Source: Streptomyces chromofuscus | GTDB lineage: Bacteria; Actinomycetota; Actinomycetes; Streptomycetales; Streptomycetaceae | Assembly: GCF_015160875.1 (NCBI RefSeq) | Contig: NZ_CP063374.1 | Span: 6,761,501-6,825,500, forward strand | DNA: 64,000 bases | Direction: 5' to 3' | Shown here: positions 7,501 to 16,852 of the stretch, one piece after another | Numbering within the stretch: the stretch's first letter is position 1 | Layout of the letters: every line of letters starts with the position of its first letter | Notes under the pieces: generated by a model | Seen by the model: only the letters and a program-made list of their open reading frames with translations | Database searches by the model: none | Told to the model about the DNA's origin: nothing | Program-made: the position numbers and the translations under genes

Positions 7501-9948
7501 ATGGACCGTGGCACCGACCGGGGAGCACCTCCCAGCCACCTGGCCGGGAGCACCGTGCCGACGGGACGTGTCCCGCTGGCCGTGGTCGTGGTGGACCGCG
7601 AGGGCCTGGTCTCCCACTGGAGCACCGGCGCGCGGCGGCTGTTCGGCACCGCCAGGGAGTCCGCGATCGGCCGCCCGGCCGGCGACCTGCTGCCCGTCTC
7701 CGGCGCACTGCCCGCGGAGCAGGAGCAGTCCCCGTACGGGCCTTACGGGGCGCACGACGGTCCCGGCCCGGACCTGGGGGTCTCGCTCGACGGCGGGCTG
7801 TCCTACCCGGCCGCGGGCAGCGCCCGCGTCACGGTGCCCGACGGCGGCCGGGTCGACGTCCTGTGGTGGGCGTATCCGCTGGTGGGACCCGGCGCGGAGC
7901 GGCTGCTGGTACTCGCCGCCGACGCGGCCGCGCTGCGCCCGCACGAGACGGACGAGGACGCCGCCGTCGAGCGGATCGCGCCCGCCTTCGCCCTGCACAC
8001 CGACTTCCCCGGCGCCGACGAACTGGCCCGCAGGCTCCCCGAGATCCTGCCCAGCATGAGCGTCGAGGAGAGCGCCCGCATCGTCGGGCAGGTCCTCGAA
8101 CTCGGCTACCCGATCCTGGAGTTCAGTCAGAACGACCGTGTGCCGGTCACCCCGGACTGGGGCGTGCCCCGGCGTGCCGAGCGCAAGGCGCGGCGCGCCC
8201 GGCTCGTCCGGGCCGTGGCCAACGGTGAGCCCGTGCCGGAGGAACTGCGGGACGAGGCCGAGGACCTCGAGTACGTGGCCGTGCGGGAGCGCCTGGAGTT
8301 CCTCAACGAGGTCAGCGGGAGGATCGGCACCTCGCTCGATCTGGCACGGACGATCGTCGAGGTCAGCAAGGCGGTCGTACCGCGCTTCACCGACGTCGCC
8401 GGCACCTATCTGCGCGAGCAGGTCGTGGCCGGCGAGGGCTTCCCGGACGGAGTGCCGGACACGACCACCATGTGGCACCGGGTGGCCCTCGAGCACACCG
8501 ACGAACCCGGCCGCTGGGACGACGTGGTCCCGGTCGGCGAGGCCATGCCGTTCCCGGCGCACACGCCGTTCTTCCAGTGCATGACCACCGGCGAGCCCGT
8601 CCTCGTGCCCCGGATCAGCGAGCAGATGGGCCACGCCATCGCCTCGCAGTTCGAAAAGCGCGACATCCGGCCGCTGATCACGGGCCGCAGCATGCTCGTC
8701 GTCCCGCTGAAGGCGCGTCATGTGGTGCTCGGCTTCATGATCCTGCTGCGGCATCCGGAGCGCGCCGAGTTCAACGACATGGACAAGGTCACCGGCGCCG
8801 AACTCGCCGCCCGCGCGGGCCTCGTGCTGGACAACGCGCGCATGTACACCTTCCAGGAGAGCGTCGCCGAGACCCTCCAGGACAGCATGCTGCCGCACAT
8901 CCCGCCGCGCATGGCGGGCTGCGACATCGCCACCCGCTACCTGCCCGGCACCATGCTGGGACGCGTCGGCGGCGACTGGTTCGACTCCGTCAAGCTGCCC
9001 GGCGCGCGCACCGCGTTCGTCGTCGGCGACGTCATGGGCCACGGCCTGAACTCGGCGGCCATGATGGGCCAACTGCGCACGGCCGTGCAGACCATGGCCG
9101 CCCTCGACCTGCCGCCCGCCCAGCTGCTGCGCAACCTCGACGACCTCGCCCAGCGGCTCGGCGACGGCTACCTCGCGACCTGCCTGTACGCCGTGTACGA
9201 CCCGATCGCGAGCGAGCTGCACCTCGCCAACGCCGGTCACATCCCGCCCGTGCTGGTGCGCGCCGCCGACGGGCGCAGCGAACTGCTCGACCTGCCCACC
9301 GGGGCGCCCATCGGCGTCGGCGGGGTCCCGTTCGAGGCGGTACGCGTGCGCGTGGAGCCCGGTGACCGGCTCGTGATGTGCACCGACGGGCTGGTCGAGA
9401 TGCGCGGCGAGGACATCGGTGTCGGACTGGCCACGCTGTGCGAGTCGGCCGCGCACCCCGCCGCGTCCATGGACGACGCCTGCGACACGATCATCCGCGC
9501 CCTCAACACCCGCGGCGGCCGCAAGGACGACGTCGCCCTGCTGATGGCCCGCCTGGGCGGCATCGAGCCCGACGACGTCGCCGAGTGGCGGTTCGCCGCG
9601 GACCCGGCCGAGGTGGGCCGGGCGCGCGCGGTGGTCCGTGAGCAGCTGCACGCGTGGGGCCTGCCGAAGCTCGCGGACAACGCCGAGCTGATGGTCAGCG
9701 AGCTGGTCACCAACGCCGTACGGCACTCCTACCGCGGGCCGGTCGAGCTGCGCCTGGTGCGCGGCGACACACTGCTGTGCGAGGTGGACGACGACGAACA
9801 CGACCTGCCGACGCTGCTCAGCGCCGGGCCCGGCGACGAGACCGGGCGCGGACTGCGGGTCGTCAGCACCCTCGCGCGCGAGTGGGGTGCCAGCCGCAGG
9901 GGAGCGGGCAAGACCGTCTGGTTCGAACTCACGCTGCCGCGCCGCTGA
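7501..9948 (+). CDS. PAS-GAF-SpoIIE(PP2C)-HATPase serine phosphatase
   Basis: An 815-residue soluble signalling protein. It has an N-terminal PAS-like domain (~20-170), a GAF domain (~260-450) starting at RLEFLNEVSGRIGTSLDLAR, a PP2C/SpoIIE phosphatase (~460-690) and an anti-sigma-type HATPase (~700-815). The phosphatase has the metal-binding motifs GGDWFD, GDVMGHG and CTDGLVEMRGED. The HATPase has the N-box ELMVSELVTNAVRHS and the ATP-lid region GRGLRVVSTLAREWG. Such proteins dephosphorylate anti-sigma-factor antagonists in partner-switching cascades, and the kinase domain may do the reverse. It is monocistronic. No partner antagonist (STAS) gene is adjacent, but a SigB-family sigma factor lies ~30 kb away. 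ATG start at 7501. Confidence 0.93.
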   Translation: MDRGTDRGAPPSHLAGSTVPTGRVPLAVVVVDREGLVSHWSTGARRLFGTARESAIGRPAGDLLPVSGALPAEQEQSPYGPYGAHDGPGPDLGVSLDGGLSYPAAGSARVTVPDGGRVDVLWWAYPLVGPGAERLLVLAADAAALRPHETDEDAAVERIAPAFALHTDFPGADELARRLPEILPSMSVEESARIVGQVLELGYPILEFSQNDRVPVTPDWGVPRRAERKARRARLVRAVANGEPVPEELRDEAEDLEYVAVRERLEFLNEVSGRIGTSLDLARTIVEVSKAVVPRFTDVAGTYLREQVVAGEGFPDGVPDTTTMWHRVALEHTDEPGRWDDVVPVGEAMPFPAHTPFFQCMTTGEPVLVPRISEQMGHAIASQFEKRDIRPLITGRSMLVVPLKARHVVLGFMILLRHPERAEFNDMDKVTGAELAARAGLVLDNARMYTFQESVAETLQDSMLPHIPPRMAGCDIATRYLPGTMLGRVGGDWFDSVKLPGARTAFVVGDVMGHGLNSAAMMGQLRTAVQTMAALDLPPAQLLRNLDDLAQRLGDGYLATCLYAVYDPIASELHLANAGHIPPVLVRAADGRSELLDLPTGAPIGVGGVPFEAVRVRVEPGDRLVMCTDGLVEMRGEDIGVGLATLCESAAHPAASMDDACDTIIRALNTRGGRKDDVALLMARLGGIEPDDVAEWRFAADPAEVGRARAVVREQLHAWGLPKLADNAELMVSELVTNAVRHSYRGPVELRLVRGDTLLCEVDDDEHDLPTLLSAGPGDETGRGLRVVSTLAREWGASRRGAGKTVWFELTLPRR

Positions 9949-10098
9949 TTCGTCCGCCGGGGGCGTACGCCGGTCGAACGGGCCGTGAAGGTGTACGCCG
10001 TGTACGCGCCGTGTCCTTGTGGCCGCGCCCCGGGCGCGATAGACCGTACTCGCCCGTCACCCACGGCGGGAAGCGGCGTCGGACCTGGGGAGTTGGCC

Positions 10099-10824
10099 AT
10101 GAGCGTGACGAGTCGGTACCGGGAGGCCTGGGAGGGGTTCTGGCGCGAGGCGCCCGGCGAGCAGGGCTCGGTGTTCTGGGACGCCGAGCCCGCGCTGACC
10201 GCGGGACGGCATGTGGCCCTGTTCGAACCGCACCTGACCGACCCCGGTCTGCCCATGGTCGACCTGGGCTGCGGCAACGGCACCCAGACCCGCTTCCTCG
10301 CGGGCCGCTTCCCGCGCGTGCTCGGCGTCGACCTGTCCGCGGCGGCCGTCGACCACGCCGGGCAGGCGGACCCGGCGGGACAGGCGGCGTACCGCGTGCT
10401 GGACGCCGCCGACAAGACCGAGGCGCAGGCGCTGCACGCGGAGCTCGGCGACGCCAACGTGTACATGCGCGGCGTCCTGCACCAGTGCGAGCCCGCCGAC
10501 CGGCAGCCGCTGGTCGACGGGATGGCGACGCTGGCCGGGGGGCGCGGCCGGGTCTTCCTCGTCGAGCTCGCCGAGGCCGCCGGGCTCGTCCTGCGCGGCC
10601 TGGCACAGAGCCAGGACGGGCCGCCCGCCAAGCTCGCCCCGGTCTTCCGGCACGGCATCGCGCCCGGCGAGGTGGCCGACGCAGCGGTGCCCGAGTTCCT
10701 GACCGCGGCCGGGCTCACCGTGCTCGCGAGCGGGGACCTGCCGCTGACCACGACCGAGTACGGGCCCGACGGCGCCCGGATCGAGCTGCCGTCGAAGTGG
10801 CTGGTGGCGGGCCGCACCGGGTGA
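10099..10824 (+). CDS. class I SAM-dependent methyltransferase
   Basis: A 241-residue protein with the AdoMet-binding motif VDLGCGNGTQ (~55-65) and the acidic second motif LGVDLSAAAVDHA. The opening (TSRYREAWEGFWREAPGEQGSVFWD) resembles small-molecule methyltransferases of the SAM Rossmann class. The substrate cannot be told. The ATG at 10099 follows GGGGAG by 6 bases; an upstream in-frame ATG at 9985 has no such site. The gene appears monocistronic. A hairpin at 10954-10973 (CACCGGCC, loop GAGC, GGCCGGTG) lies in the following 200-base spacer. Confidence 0.85.
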   Translation: MSVTSRYREAWEGFWREAPGEQGSVFWDAEPALTAGRHVALFEPHLTDPGLPMVDLGCGNGTQTRFLAGRFPRVLGVDLSAAAVDHAGQADPAGQAAYRVLDAADKTEAQALHAELGDANVYMRGVLHQCEPADRQPLVDGMATLAGGRGRVFLVELAEAAGLVLRGLAQSQDGPPAKLAPVFRHGIAPGEVADAAVPEFLTAAGLTVLASGDLPLTTTEYGPDGARIELPSKWLVAGRTG

Positions 10825-11025
10825 CGGGGCCCGCACGACGCCACAGGCCGGCGGCGGGCCGGCCCGGGTGCGCGAGGGGCGCGGCGGCGGAGGTCCGAAG
10901 CGGGCCACCGCCCGTCCCCGGCGCGTCACCGTGACGGTGCGTCCCGACACCGGCACCGGCCGAGCGGCCGGTGAACGGCACCCTGTCCTGGCCGCCCGTC
11001 GGATCAACGCGTAACGTGACGCACC

Positions 11026-11859
11026 ATGAAGATCCTCATCAGCGCCGACATGGAGGGCGCCACCGGCGTCACCTGGCCGGCCGACGTGCTGCCCGGGACA
11101 GCCCAGTGGGAGCGCTGCAGGTCCATGTTCACCTCGGACGTGAACGCCGCCGCGCTCGGCTTCTACGACGGCGGCGCCGACGAGGTGCTCGTCAACGAGG
11201 CGCACTGGACGATGCGCAACCTGCTGCTGGAGCACCTGGACGAGCGGGTGCAGATGCTCACCGGGCGGCACAAGTCGCTGTCGATGGTCGAGGGCGTGCA
11301 GCACGGCGACGTGGACGGCATCGCGTTCGTCGGCTACCACGCGGGTGCGGGCGCGGAGGGCGTCCTCGCGCACACGTACCTGGCCAACTCCATCACCGGC
11401 GTGTGGCTGAACGGCGTACGGGCCAGCGAAGGGCTGCTGAACGCGCACGTCGTCGCCGAGTACGGGGTGCCCGTGGTGCTGGTGACGGGCGACGACGTGG
11501 CGTGCGAGGACGCGCTCGGGTACGCGCCCGAGGCGCTGAAGGTCGCCGTCAAGGACCATGTGTCGCGGTACGCCGCCGTGTGCCGGACGCCGGCCAGGAC
11601 CGCAGCCGACATCCGCGCCGCCGCCAAGGAGGCGGCGGCGCTGGCGGTGCGCCACGAGCCGGTCGCGTCCGGCCCGTACACCGTCGCGGTCGAGTTCGAC
11701 GCCGAGCATCTCGCCATGGCGGCGACCGTGGTGCCGGGCGTCGAACGGACCGGGGAGCGGAAGGTGGCGTACACCTGCGCGACCATGTACGAGGGGATCC
11801 GCACCTTCAAGGCGGTCACCACCGTCGTCTCGGCTGCCGTGGAGGAGCAGTATGGCTGA
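11026..11859 (+). CDS. M55 family D-aminopeptidase (DppA-like)
   Basis: A 277-residue protein with the M55 signature at its N-terminus (KILISADMEGATG), where Asp and Glu bind zinc, and the conserved FVGYHA and NSITGVWLNG segments. DppA-type enzymes form decameric, self-compartmentalised zinc peptidases that release D-amino acids from peptides. It is the first gene of a coupled run of four peptidase genes: its stop overlaps the next start by 8 bases. The cluster suggests uptake or recycling of D-amino-acid-containing peptides such as peptidoglycan fragments (inference). ATG at 11026. Confidence 0.92.
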   Translation: MKILISADMEGATGVTWPADVLPGTAQWERCRSMFTSDVNAAALGFYDGGADEVLVNEAHWTMRNLLLEHLDERVQMLTGRHKSLSMVEGVQHGDVDGIAFVGYHAGAGAEGVLAHTYLANSITGVWLNGVRASEGLLNAHVVAEYGVPVVLVTGDDVACEDALGYAPEALKVAVKDHVSRYAAVCRTPARTAADIRAAAKEAAALAVRHEPVASGPYTVAVEFDAEHLAMAATVVPGVERTGERKVAYTCATMYEGIRTFKAVTTVVSAAVEEQYG

Positions 11860-13156
11860 CCAGCGCGCGCTCGACGAGGTCGTGGAGTTCACCTCCGGCC
11901 TCATCCGCATCGACACCACCAACCGGGGCGGCGGCGACTGCCAGGAGCGGCCGGCCGCCGAGTACGCGGCCGAGCGGCTGGCCGAGGCGGGCCTGGAGCC
12001 CACGCTCCTGGAGCGCACCAAGGGACGGACCAACGTGGTCGCCCGCATCGAGGGCACGGATCCGGGAGCCGATGCCCTGCTCGTCCACGGCCACTTGGAC
12101 GTCGTGCCCGCCGAGGCCGCCGACTGGAGCGTGCACCCGTTCTCCGGAGAGGTCCGCGACGGTGTCGTCTGGGGCCGGGGCGCGGTCGACATGAAGAACA
12201 TGGACGCGATGATCCTGGCCGTCGTACGGTCCTGGGCCCGCGAGGGCGTACGGCCCCGGCGGGACCTCGTCATCGCGTTCACCGCGGACGAGGAGGCCAG
12301 CGCCGAGGACGGCTCCGGCTTCCTCGCCGACCGGCACGCCGCGCTGTTCGAGGGGTGCACGGAAGGCATCAGCGAGTCCGGGGCGTTCACCTTCCACGAC
12401 GGCGCGGGCCGGGAGATCTACCCGATCGCGGCCGGGGAGCGCGGCACGGGCTGGCTGAGGCTCACCGCGCGCGGTCGCGCCGGGCACGGCTCCAAGGTCA
12501 ACCGGGAGAACGCGGTGACCCGACTGGCCGCCGCCGTCGCGCGGATCGGCGCGCACGAGTGGCCGCTCAGGCTCACCCCGACCGTACGGGCGGCGCTCAC
12601 CGAACTCGCCGCGCTGTACGGCATCGACACCGACCTGAGCGACGTCGACCGGCTGCTGGAGAAGCTGGGCCCGGCCGCCAAGCTCGTCGAGGCCACCGTC
12701 CGCAACAGCGCCAACCCGACCATGCTGGACGCCGGTTACAAGATCAACGTCATCCCGGGCGAGGCCGTGGCCCACGTCGACGGGCGCTACCTGCCGGGCG
12801 GCGAGGAGGAGTTCCGGGACACCCTCGACCTCCTCACCGGGCCGGACGTGGACTGGGAGTTCGAGCACCGCGAGGTGGCGCTGCAGGCGCCGCTGGACTC
12901 GCCGACGTACGCCAGGATGCGGGCGGCCGTCGAGGAGTTCGCGCCCGAGGGGCACGTCGTGCCGTACTGCATGTCGGGCGGCACCGACGCCAAGCAGTTC
13001 TCCCGGCTCGGGATCACCGGCTACGGATTCGCGCCGCTGAAGCTGCCCGAGGGCCTCGACTACCAGGCCCTCTTCCACGGCGTCGACGAGCGGGTGCCCG
13101 TCGAGGCACTGCACTTCGGCGTCCGCGTCCTCGACCGTTTCCTGCGGGACGCCTGA
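11852..13156 (+). CDS. M20 family metallopeptidase
   Basis: A 434-residue zinc peptidase of the M20/M25/M40 group. Metal ligands and catalytic residues are visible in order: LLVHGHLDVVP (His and catalytic Asp), GRGAVDMKNMD (bridging Asp), FTADEEAS (catalytic Glu and ligand Glu) and the late YCMSGGTDAKQF region. A dimerisation lid domain lies between ~200 and 320. The family hydrolyses dipeptides, acylated amino acids or carboxypeptidase substrates. The ATG at 11852 lies inside the end of the M55 gene with GGAGGAG just before it, so translation is coupled. It is likely to act on products of the other peptidases in the operon. Confidence 0.92.
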   Translation: MADQRALDEVVEFTSGLIRIDTTNRGGGDCQERPAAEYAAERLAEAGLEPTLLERTKGRTNVVARIEGTDPGADALLVHGHLDVVPAEAADWSVHPFSGEVRDGVVWGRGAVDMKNMDAMILAVVRSWAREGVRPRRDLVIAFTADEEASAEDGSGFLADRHAALFEGCTEGISESGAFTFHDGAGREIYPIAAGERGTGWLRLTARGRAGHGSKVNRENAVTRLAAAVARIGAHEWPLRLTPTVRAALTELAALYGIDTDLSDVDRLLEKLGPAAKLVEATVRNSANPTMLDAGYKINVIPGEAVAHVDGRYLPGGEEEFRDTLDLLTGPDVDWEFEHREVALQAPLDSPTYARMRAAVEEFAPEGHVVPYCMSGGTDAKQFSRLGITGYGFAPLKLPEGLDYQALFHGVDERVPVEALHFGVRVLDRFLRDA

Positions 13157-13160
13157 CCAC

Positions 13161-15125
13161 ATGGGGGAGAACGTGCACACCCTGCCGTACGGTTCCTGGC
13201 CGTCGCCCATCGCTGCGGAGCTCGCCGCCGCGCACGACGGGCACCCGGAGTTCGTGGGCTTCGTCGGCGACGAGGCGTGGTGGACCGAGCCACGGCCCAC
13301 CGAGGGCGGCCGGCGCACGCTGGTGCGGCGGCACGCCGACGGCACGGAGGAGTCCGTGCTGCCCGCGCCGTGGAACGTGCGCAGCCGGGTCATCGAGTAC
13401 GGCGGACAGCCCTGGGCCGGCACCCTCGTCGACGGGCGCCCCGTGGTGGTGTTCGTGCACTTCGCCGACCAGCGGCTGTACCGGTACGAGGAGGGCGGCG
13501 AGCCGCGTCCGCTGACCCCCGTGTCGCCGGTGGGCGGCGGGCTGCGGTGGGTCGATCCGCAGCTGCGCGTGGAGCGCGGCGAGGTGTGGTGCGTGCTGGA
13601 GGAGTTCACCGGCGACGGACCCACCGACGTGCGGCGCGTCCTGGCGGCCGTGCCGCTGGACGGCTCCGCCGCCGAGGACCGGGCCGCCGTACGCGAACTC
13701 GCCGGTGAGCGGCACCGTTTCGTCACCGGCCCCCGTCTCTCGCCCGACGGGCGGCGCGCGGCGTGGCTCGCCTGGGACCACCCGCGCATGCCGTGGGACG
13801 GTACGGAACTGGTGCTCGCCGACGTGACGGACGACGGCACGCTGACCGCGCCCCGCACGGTCGCCGGCGGCCCCGAGGAAGCCGTAGCGCAGGCGGAGTT
13901 CGACGCCGGCGGCGCCCTGCTGTACGTCAGCGACCGCACCGGCTGGTGGAACCTCTACCGCGACGGCGAACCGCTGTGCCCGCGCGAGGAGGAGTTCGGC
14001 GGGCCGCTGTGGCGCATCGGCCACCGCTGGTTCGCGCCGCTGGACAGCGGACTCGTCGCCGTCGTGCACGGCCGCGGCGCCACCGCCCTGGGCATACTCG
14101 ACCCGGAGACCGGCGAGGTCGTCGACGCGGCCGGCCCCTGGACCGAGTTCGCACCCGCCCTCGCGGTGCACGGCGAGCGGGTCGTCGCCGTCGGCGCCAG
14201 CCCGCGCAGCGCCTACGAGGTCGTCGAACTGGACGCCCGCACCGGCCGGGCCCGGGTGATCGGCGCCGAGCACGACGACGTGGTGGACCCGGCGTACTAT
14301 CCCGAACCGCAGATCCGCACCTTCACCGGACCCGCCGGACGCGAGATCCACGCGCACGTCTACCCGCCGCACCACCCCGGCTGCACCCCGCCCGGCGCCG
14401 AGCTGCCGCCGTACGTCGTCTGGGCGCACGGCGGGCCCACCAGCCGCGCCCCGCTCGTGTTGGACCTCCAGATCGCCTACTTCACCTCGCGCGGCATCGG
14501 GGTCGCCGAGGTCAACTACGGCGGCTCGACCGGCTACGGACGGGAGTACCGGGAGCGGCTGCGCGAACAGTGGGGCGTCGTCGACGTCGAGGACTGCGCG
14601 GCCGTCGCGCTGGCCCTCGCCGAGGAGGGCACCGCCGACCCCGGCCGGCTCGCGGTGCGCGGCGGCAGCGCGGGCGGCTGGACCACGGCCGCGTCGCTCA
14701 CCATGACCGACGTGTACGCCTGCGGCACGATCATCTACCCGATCCTCGACCTCACCGGCTGGGCGACGGGGGAGACCCACGACTTCGAGTCGCAGTACCT
14801 GGAGAGCCTGGTCGGACCGCTCGCCGAGGTGCCCGGGCGGTACGCGCAGCGCTCGCCCGCCGAGCACGCCGACCGGATCACCGCGCCGTTCCTGCTGCTC
14901 CAGGGCCTGGACGACGTGATCTGCCCGCCCTCCCAGTGCGAGCGGTTCCTCGACCGGATGGAGGGGCGGCGCGTGCCGCACGCGTACATCGCGTTCGAGG
15001 GCGAGGGGCACGGGTTCCGGCGGGCGGACACCATGATCCGTGCGCTGGAGGCGGAACTCTCCCTGTACGCCCAGGTGTTCGGGCTCAATCCGCCCGGGGT
15101 GCCGACGCTGGAGCTGACCAAGTGA
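13161..15125 (+). CDS. S9 family prolyl oligopeptidase / acylaminoacyl peptidase
   Basis: A 654-residue serine peptidase. The N-terminal ~400 residues form a beta-propeller with repeated short blade motifs such as LSPDGRRAAWLAWDHPRMPW. The C-terminal alpha/beta-hydrolase domain has the nucleophile motif RGGSAGGW (Ser ~502), an Asp in LQGLDDVICP (~583) and the His in EGEGHGF (~616), so the triad is complete. The family cleaves short peptides, often dipeptidyl or acylaminoacyl substrates. It starts 4 bases after the M20 stop. ATG at 13161 is used here; a GTG at 13173 just after GGGGGAG is an alternative. Its stop overlaps the next gene. Confidence 0.92.
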   Translation: MGENVHTLPYGSWPSPIAAELAAAHDGHPEFVGFVGDEAWWTEPRPTEGGRRTLVRRHADGTEESVLPAPWNVRSRVIEYGGQPWAGTLVDGRPVVVFVHFADQRLYRYEEGGEPRPLTPVSPVGGGLRWVDPQLRVERGEVWCVLEEFTGDGPTDVRRVLAAVPLDGSAAEDRAAVRELAGERHRFVTGPRLSPDGRRAAWLAWDHPRMPWDGTELVLADVTDDGTLTAPRTVAGGPEEAVAQAEFDAGGALLYVSDRTGWWNLYRDGEPLCPREEEFGGPLWRIGHRWFAPLDSGLVAVVHGRGATALGILDPETGEVVDAAGPWTEFAPALAVHGERVVAVGASPRSAYEVVELDARTGRARVIGAEHDDVVDPAYYPEPQIRTFTGPAGREIHAHVYPPHHPGCTPPGAELPPYVVWAHGGPTSRAPLVLDLQIAYFTSRGIGVAEVNYGGSTGYGREYRERLREQWGVVDVEDCAAVALALAEEGTADPGRLAVRGGSAGGWTTAASLTMTDVYACGTIIYPILDLTGWATGETHDFESQYLESLVGPLAEVPGRYAQRSPAEHADRITAPFLLLQGLDDVICPPSQCERFLDRMEGRRVPHAYIAFEGEGHGFRRADTMIRALEAELSLYAQVFGLNPPGVPTLELTK

Positions 15126-16045
15126 GAGAGCTGGTACGACCGCCCCGGCTGGCCCCCGGGGCGCGGGTGGCCGTCGTCGCGCCGAGCGGTCCGGTGCCCG
15201 AGGAACGGCTGCAGAACGGGCTCGACGTGCTGCGCGGCTGGGACCTCGACCCGGTGGTGGCACCCCATGTGCTGGACCGGCACGGCGAGTTCCCCTACCT
15301 GGCGGGCACGGACGCCGACCGGGCCGCCGACTTCCAGGACGCCTGGTGCGACCCGTCGGTGGCCGCCGTGCTGTGCGCCCGTGGCGGGTACGGGGCGCAG
15401 CGGATGGTGGACCTGCTCGACTGGGAGGCGCTGCGGGCGGCTGGACCGAAGGTGCTGGTCGGCTTCAGTGACGTCACCGCCCTGCACGAGGCCTTCGCCA
15501 CCCGGCTCGGCCTGGTCACCCTGCACGGGCCGATGGCGGCCGGGGTCGACTTCATCAAGAACGCGCGGGCCCAGGAGCACCTGAAGGCCACGCTGTTCGC
15601 GCCGGAGACGGTCCGCACGATCGCCTCCGGCGGTGCCGCGCTGGTTCCCGGTCGGGCGCGGGGCGTCCTCCTCGGCGGCTGTCTGAGCCTGCTCGCCGCC
15701 GAACTGGGCACCCCGCACGCCCGGGCCGGCGCACAGGGCGGACTGCTCTGCCTGGAGGACGTGGGGGAGGAGACGTACCGGCTGGACCGCTGCCTCACCC
15801 AGCTCCTGCGCGCGGGCGTGCTCGACGGGGTGCGCGGGGTGCTGCTCGGGTCGTGGGAGCGGTGCGGTCCCTACGACCGGGTGCGCGCCCTGCTCGCCGA
15901 GCGGCTGGGCGGGCTCGGGGTGCCGGTCGTGGAGGAGTTCGGGTTCGGCCACTGTGAGGGGGCGCTGACGATTCCGTTCGGAGTCGCGGGCGAACTCGAC
16001 GCGGACGCGGGCACCCTGACCCTGGACGCGCCGGCCCTGCGGTGA
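15122..16045 (+). CDS. S66 family LD-carboxypeptidase (LdcA-like)
   Basis: A 307-residue member of the S66 (muramoyltetrapeptide carboxypeptidase / microcin immunity MccF) family. Visible features are the N-terminal VAVVAPSGPVPEE, CARGGYGAQRM, the nucleophile serine in GFSDVTALHEA (~115), a Glu in LEDVGEETYRLDR and the His in FGHCEGALTIPFG (~276). LdcA enzymes remove the terminal D-Ala from peptidoglycan tetrapeptides. The GTG at 15122 overlaps the S9 stop as GTGA. Its place at the end of an operon starting with a D-aminopeptidase supports cell-wall peptide recycling. Peptide-antibiotic resistance of the MccF kind is an alternative. Confidence 0.92.
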   Translation: MRELVRPPRLAPGARVAVVAPSGPVPEERLQNGLDVLRGWDLDPVVAPHVLDRHGEFPYLAGTDADRAADFQDAWCDPSVAAVLCARGGYGAQRMVDLLDWEALRAAGPKVLVGFSDVTALHEAFATRLGLVTLHGPMAAGVDFIKNARAQEHLKATLFAPETVRTIASGGAALVPGRARGVLLGGCLSLLAAELGTPHARAGAQGGLLCLEDVGEETYRLDRCLTQLLRAGVLDGVRGVLLGSWERCGPYDRVRALLAERLGGLGVPVVEEFGFGHCEGALTIPFGVAGELDADAGTLTLDAPALR

Positions 16046-16125
16046 GCCGGTGCGACCGAGGCGTCGTCGAGCCGACGGAACTGAAACGCCGTCAAGAAAC
16101 GTCCTTTACGGTGATTCACCCCGTC

Positions 16126-16137
16126 TGACACGTGTCA
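16126..16137. promoter_or_regulatory. 12-bp perfect palindrome, likely operator
   Basis: TGACACGTGTCA is a perfect 12-base palindrome located 64 bases before the start of the hydrolase remnant, in the only AT-richer patch of that spacer. Its form suits a dimeric repressor (TetR or GntR type). No regulator gene is adjacent. Confidence 0.35.
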
Positions 16138-16200
16138 CAGCATGACAACCGGCCAGTCCGCACGGGCCGGTGTGCGGGTTGTCCTCAGCGTGGAGGTCTC

Positions 16201-16778
16201 GTGTCCCGACGTGTGCCCAGGTCCCGCGCCGCCCTCCTCGGCGCCGTGCTCACCGCACCCCTCGCCCTCACCGTTCCCGCCACCGCCGCGACCGGCCAGT
16301 GCACCCAGCCACTCGGAGGCCTCCCTGGCCGGGCTGATCGGGCTGCCGGACCCGGCGCCGTACGACACCAGGGGCACCTACCTGGCCTGGACCGGTGCGC
16401 CGCTCGCGCGGGCCGTGGACGTCGTGGGAGCGCCCCGGGCCAGGCTGAGGGTCCTCTCGCCGCAGGCCGAGCGGACGCAGACGTCCGGCGACGCCGCCGA
16501 CAAGCTGGTGCTGTTCGCCAAGCTGTACGACGTCGCCCCGGACGGCACCCAGACCGGTCCACCGGCTGGTCGCGCCGGTCCGGGTGCCGGACGTGCGCAA
16601 GCCGTTCACGGTGACGCTGCCGACGATCGTGCACCGCCACGAGCGGGGGCACCGGCTGCGATTCCTGATCGCCGCCAGTGACGGGGCGTACTTCGGCAAC
16701 GGGGGCGTCAAACCGGTGACCGTGGTCGGCGCGCCCGACGACACCGGGGTGCTTCGGCTGCCGGTGGTCCGCGACTGA
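16201..16778 (+). pseudogene. secreted CocE/NonD-type hydrolase (X-Pro dipeptidyl-peptidase), remnant
   Basis: The GTG at 16201, with GGAGGT just upstream, starts a signal peptide (SRRVPRSRAALLGAVLTAPL, ending ATAATGQ). Within ~35 codons homology jumps to another frame, encoding GLPDPAPYDTRGTYLAWTG and PRARLRVLSPQAERTQTSGD. A third frame supplies the C-terminus: VPDVRKPFTVTLPTIVHRHE, then GHRLRFLIAASDGAYFG. These last parts are the C-terminal jelly-roll of CocE/NonD (S15-type) hydrolases. The ~300-residue alpha/beta-hydrolase core with its catalytic triad is absent. The gene therefore lost its centre by deletion and gained at least two frame changes, while keeping its promoter region and both ends. 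Confidence 0.8.
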
Positions 16779-16852
16779 CCCGTCGGCGCGCTGTGCCGGG
16801 CTGCCGGTCACCGGGCGGGGCGGCGGTCCACGGCCGGTCGTAGGGTGGCGGA

